A stretch of 64,000 nucleotides of DNA from JBDGYW01 sp964580055 (GTDB lineage Bacteria > Gemmatimonadota > Gemmatimonadetes > Gemmatimonadales > GWC2-71-9): contig CAZOJI010000010.1 of assembly GCA_964580055.1 (NCBI GenBank), positions 37,525-101,524 of the forward strand, in the 5' to 3' direction. The notes below the pieces were generated by a model. It was given only the letters and a program-made list of their open reading frames with translations, searched no databases and had not been told where the DNA came from. A program made the translations under genes and the position numbers. Shown piece by piece: positions 27,668 through 36,810 of the stretch (the stretch's first letter is position 1; each line of letters starts with the position of its first letter).

Positions 27668-28813
27668 CTAGATCGATTCACCGGGTGCTCGCGGACTCCG
27701 GCGTGCTGCCGACCTCGAGTACCGGGTAACCAGGACCCCTACTGCTAGCAGGAAAGGAATACCGATAAGCCAGACGCTGAAATGGCCGTCGGACCCGCTG
27801 TAGTGCAGCGGCATTTCGCCGGGTTCCTTCAACGGTATCGGGTCCCAGGTGATCCCGTATTCGAGTGTGAGGCCTCTGATGAAGAGCAGATGGATGACCG
27901 GAACATCTCGTGCAGCCATTTCGTGGAGCACTCCGCGCTGTTGGACGGGAGGCAGTGCTACTTCGACGTTGAGGCCTGGATCGAGATCTAGTGCCAGCGG
28001 GCTGGGGCCGAGGTTCGCGTGGCTTCCGCCCGCGTTGATGAAGGCGGTGACGGGGTTTTTTGGGGGAGTGGCTCCGTATTCTGCCATGCGTAGGGCGACA
28101 TTCCTGCGCAAGTCGGGTTCGTAGATGAACTGGATGCCGCTCGCAGCGATCCGACCGAGGAGCTGTTCCCTCAGATGCGGATCGAACCCGCCGCCGACGT
28201 CACCTCTGCCCCCCAACGAGACGCCGGCCGGCGGTGTTGCTACCACGCCTTCTCGCAGCAGCAAGGTGTAGATGTCGAGGAGGTTGAACTGCGGATTGGT
28301 TGCTCCGTACGAGGACGCTCCCAGCGAGATCAATGCCACTGCGTGCAGGTCCATTGCCTGAGCCGCAGCCAAGGTCGCTATCAGCAGCGCGGGGAACGAC
28401 GCGGAGCTTCCGACAGCTATCGTATCACCCGGAGCGACGCCGATCCGGTCAAGCATGTGGACGATGATGCTCGCCATCGCGGGGTCGGCAGTGGTTCTCT
28501 TCGCGTCGAGATGGCCGAGCGTTGTCATCAACTCAGAGTATTCGGGGCCGATCAGGCAGGTGCGGTTGGGGTCGATTGTCTCATCGATTTCGATGCCTGT
28601 CGAGTCGCAGAATGCACGGGTGGTCTCGGTTGCCCCCTGCATGATTACGGCCGCATCAAGCATCTCTTCGCTGTAGCGCAGAGCCCCGGTTGGAGAGACC
28701 AGGCGCAATGAGAACAAAGCGAGCAGGCTCACGATCCCCGCTGCGACGATCGGAAATGGCGAACCCGACCCAACCGCGGAGCGTCGGGAGAGCGTAAACG
28801 GCGAACACCTCAT
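27668..28813 (-). CDS. pgsW: PgsW-like poly-gamma-glutamate system protein
   Basis: 381 residues. An N-terminal membrane anchor (about 18-38), a large extracytoplasmic domain and a C-terminal membrane helix (about 350-368, VWLIGIPFLLAVGVLV). The central domain has the alpha/beta segments DTIAVGSSASFPALLIATLA and FINAGGSHANLG. This matches the protein commonly encoded with PgsB and PgsC and annotated as poly-gamma-glutamate system protein. Its role is not established. The ATG at 28813 overlaps the TGA of pgsC by four bases, so the three genes are coupled. Confidence 0.75.
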   Translation of the reverse strand: MRCSPFTLSRRSAVGSGSPFPIVAAGIVSLLALFSLRLVSPTGALRYSEEMLDAAVIMQGATETTRAFCDSTGIEIDETIDPNRTCLIGPEYSELMTTLGHLDAKRTTADPAMASIIVHMLDRIGVAPGDTIAVGSSASFPALLIATLAAAQAMDLHAVALISLGASSYGATNPQFNLLDIYTLLLREGVVATPPAGVSLGGRGDVGGGFDPHLREQLLGRIAASGIQFIYEPDLRRNVALRMAEYGATPPKNPVTAFINAGGSHANLGPSPLALDLDPGLNVEVALPPVQQRGVLHEMAARDVPVIHLLFIRGLTLEYGITWDPIPLKEPGEMPLHYSGSDGHFSVWLIGIPFLLAVGVLVTRYSRSAARRSPRAPGESI

Positions 28814-29241
28814 AACCCGAGAAGTCGTCCGATAAAATGCAAGGTCACTGTGACTGTGACGAGTGATGCCAGCGTGAGAGTGACTCCCTGGCGGTCGCAG
28901 TGATTGGCAATGAGCCCCGGTATGACCCAACCGAGTACCCTGAACTCGAGAGACAGCGGGAAGAGTGACGGGAATACGCGCAGCCAGAGCAGTGCCCAAA
29001 CGCCTCCGGTCAATATCAGGAACACGAACCGTCTTTTCCCAAAGAGGATCAAATAGCGCGAAGTCATCTTGTAAACAAGCAGCGTGAGCATGGCTGCGAT
29101 GAGCGTTCCAGCTATCCGAGCCGGTTCACTCATGAACAATACCAGGTAGCTGGGGACAATGATCCCACCGGGATATAAGCCTGTGATCCCTGTATAGAGC
29201 AGGGACAGCAGCAATCCCGCGAACGCAATCTCATACCCCAT
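28810..29241 (-). CDS. pgsC: PgsC/CapC poly-gamma-glutamate biosynthesis membrane protein
   Basis: 143 residues, five or so membrane segments, close to the usual family length. The opening, GYEIAFAGLLLSLLYTGITG followed by LYPGGIIVPSYL, is the characteristic PgsC N-terminus. In the known pathway PgsC forms a membrane complex with PgsB and helps extend or export the polymer. The ATG at 29241 lies inside the end of pgsB (11-bp overlap) behind GGAG. Confidence 0.85.
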   Translation of the reverse strand: MGYEIAFAGLLLSLLYTGITGLYPGGIIVPSYLVLFMSEPARIAGTLIAAMLTLLVYKMTSRYLILFGKRRFVFLILTGGVWALLWLRVFPSLFPLSLEFRVLGWVIPGLIANHCDRQGVTLTLASLVTVTVTLHFIGRLLGL

Positions 29242-30406
29242 ACACGACTCCTGCAGCGTCCCAGTGTTGCGTGAGCCTTTGTCCCAAACCAACGAAGTTG
29301 CCGAAGCCGAACACTACCGTGTTGTCTTCGACTTCAGTCACTATGGATGCCGTTATGCGCTCGGCCGACCTCCGGCCGACGAACTGCGCCGACTCCAGAC
29401 TCCGTGCCGCTGCCATGGCGTGACCACCGGCCACGTACACCCTGCGAAATCGTCCCGGCCGGCCGCTTCGGATAGCGTCGATCCACTGTCTGGTCCTATC
29501 GCCACGGTCGGGGCGCAGGCAGAGCAAGCCCACGAACTCCTGTGAGGTTGCTTTGAAAGCACTTGCTACCCGTTGAAACACTCGCTCGGTAGACACTGGA
29601 TCGTTCGCTGCGAAGGCGTCAACGAAGTAAACCGTTTTTCCCGATTCGCCGCTCCGTATCTCCCGTACCGAGAATGCCCCCGGGTATCCCGCAGTGGAAG
29701 CCAACTCGGCTTCGATGACCTCGTCGCTCATGCCGAGCTCGATGGCGACCGCACAGACGAGGTCGAGGTTGTCGGCAAACTCGCTTGCGGCCAAATCGGG
29801 GTTCCGGCTCAGTATAGATGCAGAGCGGTTCTCATCGACCAAAACCATTCTTCCCCCAGCGTTGAGCACCGCTTGCTCGAATGGCCTGGGCCGGCAGTTC
29901 CGCGTCAAGAAAACCGTGGCTCCCCGAACGACGTCGAGGCTCAAGGTGGCCGCGACATCGTCTTCCGTTTCACCCTGGGCATCGGTGTGATCGGGCCATG
30001 TGTTGGTGACCGCTACGACGTCGGGTTTGAGTAGTTGCCGCGCTTCAGCTATGTGGTTTTCGGCGTGGATGCTCATGACTTCCGCGACCAGGCAATCCAC
30101 CTCTAGTGAGGCTGCTAGCTCGAGCAGGCCCTTCTGCTCCAATACAGAAGCCTGTCCCCGTCGCCGGATTTCTGTTTGCGAGCCGTCCGGCCAGAGGAGA
30201 GTCGGCTGTGACCCCGTCGTCTTGGCGAGGACTCTTCGCCCATCCGACCTTAGAACAGAGGCCAGCAATCGCGCAGTGGTAGATTTACCTCTGGTTCCAG
30301 TTACTATGACTGTCTGTGGAATTTGCTTGCGCCAACGGTCGACCGATTTGCGCTCGTGGATCAGGTAGAGCACGAACGCCGTCACGGACAAGATCAGCAC
30401 GGTCAT
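29231..30406 (-). CDS. pgsB: PgsB/CapB poly-gamma-glutamate synthase ligase
   Basis: 391 residues. A Mur-ligase-like ATP-dependent amide ligase anchored by an N-terminal helix (about 1-15). The P-loop is TGTRGKSTT (about 36-44). Other family marks are AEVMSIHAENH and TNTWPDHTDAQG, the substrate and magnesium region. In characterised species it joins glutamates through the gamma-carboxyl group. The ATG at 30406 follows GGGAG. It starts the minus-strand run and is divergent from the MATE gene. Because PgsA-type export and PgdS-type depolymerase genes are missing, the product may differ from a capsule polymer. Confidence 0.87.
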   Translation of the reverse strand: MTVLILSVTAFVLYLIHERKSVDRWRKQIPQTVIVTGTRGKSTTARLLASVLRSDGRRVLAKTTGSQPTLLWPDGSQTEIRRRGQASVLEQKGLLELAASLEVDCLVAEVMSIHAENHIAEARQLLKPDVVAVTNTWPDHTDAQGETEDDVAATLSLDVVRGATVFLTRNCRPRPFEQAVLNAGGRMVLVDENRSASILSRNPDLAASEFADNLDLVCAVAIELGMSDEVIEAELASTAGYPGAFSVREIRSGESGKTVYFVDAFAANDPVSTERVFQRVASAFKATSQEFVGLLCLRPDRGDRTRQWIDAIRSGRPGRFRRVYVAGGHAMAAARSLESAQFVGRRSAERITASIVTEVEDNTVVFGFGNFVGLGQRLTQHWDAAGVVYGV

Positions 30407-30534
30407 TGGACTCCCTTTGCATGATTCGTCTGTCGAATCGGCCGGCGACCGAAGTTGGCTGCCGGAGTAAAACATATTGGTGTGAGAATAATAGGACAGA
30501 GAATGAGCATTGGTGACCTTTATGGTCGTTTCAT

Positions 30535-31941
30535 ATGACAGCCTCTAACGCGACCGGTTACACGCGAGGGGTGCAGACCCTCTTGGGAGACCCCAAGAAG
30601 GCGATCATCAAGCTCTCAATACCGATGGTTGTCGCGGTGGCTGCGCACACCTTCTACAACCTCACGGATGCCGTTTGGGTGTCAGGATTGGGGCCGGAGT
30701 CTCTTGCTGCTGTGGGTTTCATCTTCCCTTTCTTGTTTTTCGCAATGGCGATAGCAAGTGGGGTGGGTATCGGTGGTGGGGCTGCAATATCCAGGAAGAT
30801 CGGTGCTAGAGACAAAACCGGCGCCGACAGCATTGCGGTCCACACGATCGTGCTGATGTTGGTACATGTAGGCGTGGTGACGGTGGCCATGTTGGTGTTT
30901 GCCGAACCGGCACTTCGGCTGATGGGAGCCGGTGCCGCGCTTCAGCCTGCGGTGAGCTATGCTCGAATCCTCTTTGCGGGCATCGGGTTCGTGTTTTTCC
31001 AGCAATCTGCTACATCGATTCTGAGGAGCGAAGGGGACGTCAAGCGGGCAATGTACGCCATGGTTGGAGGAGCGGTCCTCAACATGGCGCTCGATCCGAT
31101 CTTCATCTACGTGCTAGACCTGGGGGTGGCCGGTGCGGCTTGGGCTACGATCTTCTCGATGTTCCTGGTTTCGGCGTTGACTGGATACTGGCTCTTTGTT
31201 GAGAGGAAAACGTACGTTTCCTTCCGTTTCAAGGGCTTCAGGTTCTGTCGTGCTCACGTCTGGGACATCGCGAGAGTGGGATTTCCCGCGTCAGTTTCTC
31301 AGATGTCGATGGCGATCATGGCCTTTGCGGTGACGACCATTGTCGCAAGTGTCGGAGGGCCCGACGGGGTCGCCATATACACCACCGGTTGGCGCATCAT
31401 CGCGCTCGCCGCACTCCCGGTGCTCGGCGTGGCAACCGCAGTTACCTCGGTTTCCGGCGCCGCTTATGGAGCACATGAATATGAAAAGATAGAGATCGCC
31501 TACTCATACGCGCTCAAGCTATGTGTCGCCGTAGAGGGTTTGTTCGCACTGCTGATGGTTGTTTTCGCGCCCCAGATAACGTGGATCTTCACTTGGTCCA
31601 ATGATTCCCAGAGGATCGTAGGCGAACTGGTTGTCTGTCTGCGTATTCTCTGGCTCATGCTTCCTGCGACAGCGTTTGGAATGCTCTCCTCGGCGATGTT
31701 TCAGGGCGTGGGCAAGGGATTGTATGCATTGAGCATGACGCTGCTCCGTACTCTGGTGTTCACCGTGCCACTTGCCTACCTGTTCGGAGTGCGGCTCGAC
31801 TGGGGTCTCAGGGGGGTGTGGGTTGGGATTGCCATCGCTAGCGTTGGTTATGTTCCCATTGCATTCACCTGGGCGATGATACACATCAAGCGTCTACAGA
31901 AATTCGAGACGGCAGGAGAAATGGCGGTTGCCGGGACTTGA
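30535..31941 (+). CDS. MATE-family efflux transporter
   Basis: 468 residues, 12 membrane segments, two homologous halves. Family signatures include SIPMVVAVAAHTFYNLTDAV near the start, GIGGGAAISRKIGARD and GFPASVSQMSMAIMA. It would expel organic compounds in exchange for Na+ or H+. The ATG at 30535 is divergent from pgsB, leaving a 128-bp shared promoter region. Substrate unknown. Confidence 0.92.
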   Translation: MTASNATGYTRGVQTLLGDPKKAIIKLSIPMVVAVAAHTFYNLTDAVWVSGLGPESLAAVGFIFPFLFFAMAIASGVGIGGGAAISRKIGARDKTGADSIAVHTIVLMLVHVGVVTVAMLVFAEPALRLMGAGAALQPAVSYARILFAGIGFVFFQQSATSILRSEGDVKRAMYAMVGGAVLNMALDPIFIYVLDLGVAGAAWATIFSMFLVSALTGYWLFVERKTYVSFRFKGFRFCRAHVWDIARVGFPASVSQMSMAIMAFAVTTIVASVGGPDGVAIYTTGWRIIALAALPVLGVATAVTSVSGAAYGAHEYEKIEIAYSYALKLCVAVEGLFALLMVVFAPQITWIFTWSNDSQRIVGELVVCLRILWLMLPATAFGMLSSAMFQGVGKGLYALSMTLLRTLVFTVPLAYLFGVRLDWGLRGVWVGIAIASVGYVPIAFTWAMIHIKRLQKFETAGEMAVAGT

Positions 31942-31956
31942 TAAGCCGGTCCAGAG

Positions 31957-31976
31957 CGGATGGCTTCATCCGGTTT
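31957..31976 (+). terminator. Possible weak terminator after the MATE gene
   Basis: CGGATG (31957-31962), loop GCTT, CATCCG (31967-31972), then GTTT. Only a 6-bp stem with a short T-run, 15 bp after the MATE stop codon. The remaining gap up to 32215 shows no gene. Confidence 0.3.
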
Positions 31977-32215
31977 CCAGCTTGCGGACCGTCCGGCTGG
32001 TCGGGGATGGAGACCGACTTCGCGGTTCGTGGACTATTCCCCAATACTCCACTCGGAACGTCTCAATGGTGTAATAATATATGCGGATGACGCACGGCGG
32101 CACCAATGGTGTTAGTTTTCGCGCACAATGCCATCGGTCATCTCCAGAGTATTCCGGCTCTTACGGAAAGTCCGCTAATCAGAACCATCCTACCGGTTAG
32201 GTAACCAATACATCC

Positions 32216-33937
32216 ATGACGGCATCAGTAGTTTCCGCTCCATCGAGCGAGTTCTCGACACATCCTTCTGGCCCGAACGCACGAGTTTTGCTAAGCAGCG
32301 TGTTCGGTCCGTACGCGCGAGACGACGAGTACGGCAGCAGGGCAATCAACCCCATGGAACTCTATCACAATCAGGTGACACGGCTGCAGGGAGCCTTCTC
32401 GGTGAGGATGTTCCATCGCTCCTGGGGGCTCATGCTGATTCAAGAGAACCTCGAAGCCGCGTGTACACTCCTCGATTTTCCGACGATGGATCGGTTCATC
32501 GAAGAGCTGCAATCCAACGAGTACGACGTAGTAGGAATCGGCGCCATCCAGCCAAACGTGCTGAAAGTACGGAAGATGTGCGAACTCGTCCGCGAGTTTC
32601 TCCCCGACGCGACCATCGTTGTTGGTGGCCATGTTGCCGGCATCCCCGACCTCCAAGACCGCATCGACGCGGATTTCATTGTCAAAGGCGAAGGTGTCCG
32701 ATGGATGAGGCAGTACCTGGGAGAGGACGTGGGCCGGCCCATTCGGCATCCGCACATAATCTCAGGTTTTGGCGCCAGAACAATGGGTATGCCCATATCC
32801 GAAAAATCGGGAGATACCGCCGCGACTCTGATTCCGTCTGTTGGTTGCCCGATGGGATGCAACTTTTGCGCGACCTCGGCGATGTTCGGTGGAAAGGGCA
32901 AGTGCGTCCATTTTTTCGAGACCGGAGACGAGTTGTTCGAGGTGATGTGTGAACTGGAGGGTGCTCTCGAGGTACGATCGTTCTTCGTGATGGACGAGAA
33001 CTTTCTCTTGTATCGCGAGCGCGTATTGCGGTTACTGGAGCTAATGGAGAAACATCAAAAGTCTTGGGCGTTCTATATCTTCAGCTCTGCGAATGCTCTG
33101 CAGAAATATTCGATCGACCAGTTGGTTGCGCTCGGTGTGTCCTGGGTTTGGATGGGTTTGGAGGGAGAGGACGCCAACTACTCGAAGCTGAGGGGAAGCG
33201 ATACGAGGCAACTGGTGCGCGATCTGCAATCTCACGGAATCCGCGTATTGGGGTCGACGATCATCGGGCTCGAGGACCACACTCCCGATAACATCGATGC
33301 AGCCATCGAATATGCGGTGAAGCACGACGCCGACTTTCATCAATTCATGCTCTACACTCCAGTTGCGGGAACACCGCTCTACGAAGAGCATGAATCGAAC
33401 GGCACGTTGCTTTCTTCAGAAGAAGTGCCCGAAGCCGACACTCACGGGCAATTGCAGTTCCGTCACATACATCCTCATCTCGAAAGAGGCCAGGAAACGG
33501 CCGCGTTACTAAAGGCATTCACACGGGACTTCACGGTCAACGGCCCGAGCGTCATCAGGATCGCACGCACAATGCTGCGGGGATGGCAGAGGTACAAGAA
33601 TCACGCAAACAAACGCATTCGCGAGCGGTTTCGATGGGAAGGACGTGATCTGCGCTTCGGTTGGACCAGCGTGCTCTGGGCTTCACGGCGTTGGTTTCGC
33701 AAAGACCCCGCGCTGAGGAAGAAGATCTCCATGCTGCTGAAGGACTTCCGCAAGGAATTTGGGTTCGGAGCCCGCTTGGCTGCCTCGATTGGGGGAAGAG
33801 TGGTGTGGTTGAGATTGCGCAACGAGGCCCGCCGGCTCAAAGAAGGTTGGATATACGAGCCGCAGACTTTCTACGAAAAAAACGAGTTGCAGGCTGTGGC
33901 AGTTTCGGGCCGTCGCAGGAGCATATCAGGGAGTTGA
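32216..33937 (+). CDS. Radical SAM enzyme with N-terminal B12-binding-like domain
   Basis: 573 residues. The N-terminal Rossmann-like domain (about 23-175) corresponds to the cobalamin-binding domain of class-B radical SAM proteins (VVGIGAIQPN, TIVVGGHVAGIPDL) but lacks the classic DxHxxG motif, as many members do. The core follows with the 4Fe-4S motif CPMGCNFC (about 213-220) and a TIM-barrel region with VSWVWMGLEGED. The last about 100 residues are very basic and hydrophobic and may contact the membrane. Members include methyltransferases and cyclases; the specific reaction is not clear. It stands alone, convergent with argH. Confidence 0.85.
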   Translation: MTASVVSAPSSEFSTHPSGPNARVLLSSVFGPYARDDEYGSRAINPMELYHNQVTRLQGAFSVRMFHRSWGLMLIQENLEAACTLLDFPTMDRFIEELQSNEYDVVGIGAIQPNVLKVRKMCELVREFLPDATIVVGGHVAGIPDLQDRIDADFIVKGEGVRWMRQYLGEDVGRPIRHPHIISGFGARTMGMPISEKSGDTAATLIPSVGCPMGCNFCATSAMFGGKGKCVHFFETGDELFEVMCELEGALEVRSFFVMDENFLLYRERVLRLLELMEKHQKSWAFYIFSSANALQKYSIDQLVALGVSWVWMGLEGEDANYSKLRGSDTRQLVRDLQSHGIRVLGSTIIGLEDHTPDNIDAAIEYAVKHDADFHQFMLYTPVAGTPLYEEHESNGTLLSSEEVPEADTHGQLQFRHIHPHLERGQETAALLKAFTRDFTVNGPSVIRIARTMLRGWQRYKNHANKRIRERFRWEGRDLRFGWTSVLWASRRWFRKDPALRKKISMLLKDFRKEFGFGARLAASIGGRVVWLRLRNEARRLKEGWIYEPQTFYEKNELQAVAVSGRRRSISGS

Positions 33938-34115
33938 ACCGCAAGAGCACTTGCGCCTCGTTGTACCTGCGGTAAACATCGCATTGATGGTGACGAGGCG
34001 GGGCTACATCGGACTGCAAAGCCACGATGATCGCAGTCCGGTATCCTTCAGGAAGATCTTCGTGACTGAGCTGCCGTAGTGTTGAGGTGGTATCTGAGTC
34101 AAGGATGCGTCTGAC

Positions 34116-35495
34116 TCAGGTATGAAGCTGGTTCCGCAGCTTGTCACGTGTGTGGGCAATGGATTCTTGTTGTGCCGAGAGCCATGCGCGCAGGTCCGCC
34201 AGCATGACTCCGTAGCGTTCCAAACCCGGATTGCCCATCGAGCCCAGGGTCTTGTAGGCATCAATGCGGGCATCGATGAACGATTTGTCGATCTGGAGTT
34301 GCGAGAGTTGCTCCATCGCCGTTCGGTAGGCATCCCTGAATGGAGTTCCTTCCTGCGCCATTTGAGAGGCTATGTCGGCCGCGTAGATCTCCCGCGTGCA
34401 CGAAGCCCTAATTGCTGTTTCGTCGAACACCATCGCATCCGCTATGTGGGCCATGATCTGCCCGCAGGCCTCCACGGCCTCGAGGGCAGTGATCAAGGGC
34501 TCCTTGAGAAGCTGATAGTCGCGATGGTAACCGGAGGTGAGCCCCGATCCGACTGTGCGCACCTGCGCCGCAGCTCCGACTACGATACCTGTTTTGCCTC
34601 TCACCAACTCGAGGATGTCGGGATTGCGTTTCTGCGGCATGATGCTGGAGCCCGTGGTCAACTCTTCAGGAAGAGCGAGAAATCCGAATTCGTCGGTCGA
34701 GTAGAGAATCATGTCTCGCGCGAGCGTCTCCAACGTCCACTGGATGCAGCACAGGGCGTGCAAGACCGTACTCTCGACCTTTCCACGACTAGTCTGACAA
34801 GCCAGCGCGTTTACCTGGATGCCGCTGAAACCCAGCAATTGCTGAGTAAATTCCCTGTTGAGTGCGACGACGGATCCGAATCCTGCGGCGCTGCCCAAAG
34901 GCGAACGATCGTTGAGATCGTACGCTGATTTGAGAACCACCGCGTCGTCGAGCAGTAGCTCCACAAAACTCCCCAACCAGACGGCCACCGTGGTGGGCAT
35001 TGCGGGTCGCGTATGACTGTATCCGCGCATTGGGATTCGCAGGCCGTTCATTGCGCGTTCGAGCAGCTTGGCGGCGACCTCGGACAGTGCTTCCCCGACG
35101 TCGAGTAGACGCCTTTTTGTGTAAAACCGGAGTGCTGTGAGCACCTGGTCGTTGCGTGAACGTCCTGTGTGAATCTTCTTGCCGAGGTCGCCAAGTTCGG
35201 CTGTGAGTGCCTGCTCGATCGCCGTGTGACAGTCTTCCTGAGATCGTTTTATAGGCACGCCGTCCCGCTCGTGTCTCTCGATCAACCTCAGGACCGCGCC
35301 TTGAATCTCTTGCAGTTCATCGGAGGACAGTATCCCGGCCTGCTCGAGAGTCGCAGCGTGTGCGATGGTTGCCCAGCAATCGTCGGCGAGGATGTAGCTG
35401 TCGATGAGGTGGTCGTTACCAACAGTGAACGCCTCGACTCGATCGTCCGGCGACTTGGCGCTATTCTCTTTGCTCCACAGCTTGTCGCGCATCAT
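34116..35495 (-). CDS. argH: Argininosuccinate lyase
   Basis: 459 residues, the usual length. Last step of arginine biosynthesis: argininosuccinate to arginine and fumarate, in the cytoplasm. The fumarase/aspartase-superfamily signature GSSIMPQKRNPD is intact. The HTGRSRNDQV and GYSHTRPAMPTT segments of the active site are also present. It begins 18 bp after the argG stop, so they form an operon. The 178-bp gap after it, towards the radical SAM gene, holds only a weak inverted repeat, CTGAGTC/GACTCAG, at 34094-34119. Confidence 0.96.
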   Translation of the reverse strand: MMRDKLWSKENSAKSPDDRVEAFTVGNDHLIDSYILADDCWATIAHAATLEQAGILSSDELQEIQGAVLRLIERHERDGVPIKRSQEDCHTAIEQALTAELGDLGKKIHTGRSRNDQVLTALRFYTKRRLLDVGEALSEVAAKLLERAMNGLRIPMRGYSHTRPAMPTTVAVWLGSFVELLLDDAVVLKSAYDLNDRSPLGSAAGFGSVVALNREFTQQLLGFSGIQVNALACQTSRGKVESTVLHALCCIQWTLETLARDMILYSTDEFGFLALPEELTTGSSIMPQKRNPDILELVRGKTGIVVGAAAQVRTVGSGLTSGYHRDYQLLKEPLITALEAVEACGQIMAHIADAMVFDETAIRASCTREIYAADIASQMAQEGTPFRDAYRTAMEQLSQLQIDKSFIDARIDAYKTLGSMGNPGLERYGVMLADLRAWLSAQQESIAHTRDKLRNQLHT

Positions 35496-35513
35496 CTGGC
35501 CGCCTTCGGACTG

Positions 35514-36776
35514 CTAGTCGGTGTCTTGGCGTGTCCGCCGACGTTGCTCGACGATTGCGGCATGCGCTTTCAGACGTACCGCGTTGACGTTGATGAAACC
35601 GAATGAGTCGCGCTGGTCGAAACCGCCCTCGATGTCCATGCTAGAGAGCTCTTGATCATAGAGTGATGTCGGGCTCGTACGCGCCAATGGTGTCACGTTT
35701 CCCTTGTAGATCGAAAGAGTCACGACGCCGTCGATGTATTCCTGACTCTTGGCAACAGCCGCCATCAGGAAGTCCATCTCGGGGCTGAACCAGAAACCGT
35801 TGTACATGAGTTCGGACATCTTCGGGCTCAGTTGATCCCGGAGGCGCATCACCTCTCGGTCCATGGCCATAGCTTCGAGATCCATGTGAGCGGTTCGCAA
35901 TATGGTTCCACCCGGCGTTTCGTAGACACCCCGTGATTTGATGCCCACGAACCTGTTCTCTACCATGTCCACTCGTCCGATGCCGTTGGCGCTGCCGACC
36001 TCACACAGATAGGTGAACAGCTCGAGGGGATCGGTCTTTTCCACTGCTCTCTCGCTGTCTGTGTTATTGCGTACTTTGATTGGGATGCCATCTCGGAAAT
36101 GGATCTCGATGACCGTCTCTTTGTCGGGCGCCTCTCGCGGGGAAACGGTGTAGCTGTAAACGTCCTCCGGGCATGCGAAGCCGGGATCTTCCAGCATCCC
36201 GGCCTCATGGGAAATGTGCATCAAGTTGGCGTCTTCGGAGTATGGCTTTTCGGTGCTCGCCTTGACAGGAATCTCCCTGGCCTCGGCGTATTCTAGAAGG
36301 TCAGAACGTCCCTGAAAGCGTTTCAGAAAGTCTTCGTCCTTCCAGGGGGATATTACCTGGATTTCCGGAGCGAGCGCATAGTACGAGAGTTCGAACCGTA
36401 CCTGGTCGTTGCCTTTTCCTGTAGCGCCGTGAGCCACGTACGTAGCGCCTTCCCGGCGTGCGATATCGATTTGAGTTTTGGCTAGCAGCGGACGAGCGAG
36501 CGATGTGCCAAGGAGATATCGGCTCTCGTAAATGACGTTAGCCTGGATTGCCGGGAAAACATAATCGGTGACGAACTCGTGCTTCAAGTCTTCTACGTAG
36601 ACCTTGGTTGCGCCGACGGCAAGAGCCGTCGACTCAACGGCTTCGAAGTCTTCCGGCTGCCCCACGTCTCCCACGAAACAGATGACCTCGTACCCCTGTT
36701 CGATGAGCCACTTGAGTATGACAGATGTGTCGAGTCCCCCGCTGTAGGCCAAAACGACGCGTCTTGTGTCGGTCAT
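35514..36776 (-). CDS. argG: Argininosuccinate synthase
   Basis: 420 residues. Joins citrulline and aspartate with ATP, the step before argH. The N-terminal PP-loop AYSGGLDTSVILKWL (about 10-24) binds ATP. Other family marks are YVAHGATGKGNDQVRFE and the region ending EDANLMHISHEAGMLEDP. The ATG at 36776 is preceded by the strong purine run GGGAGGGGG. It sits 34 bp after the hot-dog protein gene on the same strand. Confidence 0.96.
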   Translation of the reverse strand: MTDTRRVVLAYSGGLDTSVILKWLIEQGYEVICFVGDVGQPEDFEAVESTALAVGATKVYVEDLKHEFVTDYVFPAIQANVIYESRYLLGTSLARPLLAKTQIDIARREGATYVAHGATGKGNDQVRFELSYYALAPEIQVISPWKDEDFLKRFQGRSDLLEYAEAREIPVKASTEKPYSEDANLMHISHEAGMLEDPGFACPEDVYSYTVSPREAPDKETVIEIHFRDGIPIKVRNNTDSERAVEKTDPLELFTYLCEVGSANGIGRVDMVENRFVGIKSRGVYETPGGTILRTAHMDLEAMAMDREVMRLRDQLSPKMSELMYNGFWFSPEMDFLMAAVAKSQEYIDGVVTLSIYKGNVTPLARTSPTSLYDQELSSMDIEGGFDQRDSFGFINVNAVRLKAHAAIVEQRRRTRQDTD

Positions 36777-36810
36777 ATGTCATCCCCCTCCCAGAATAGC
36801 TGATCTGTAG

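Noticed and set aside
28814..28999. Upstream extension of the PgsW-like frame
   Set aside because: It overlaps pgsC in another frame; the ATGA overlap at 28810-28813 is the better start.
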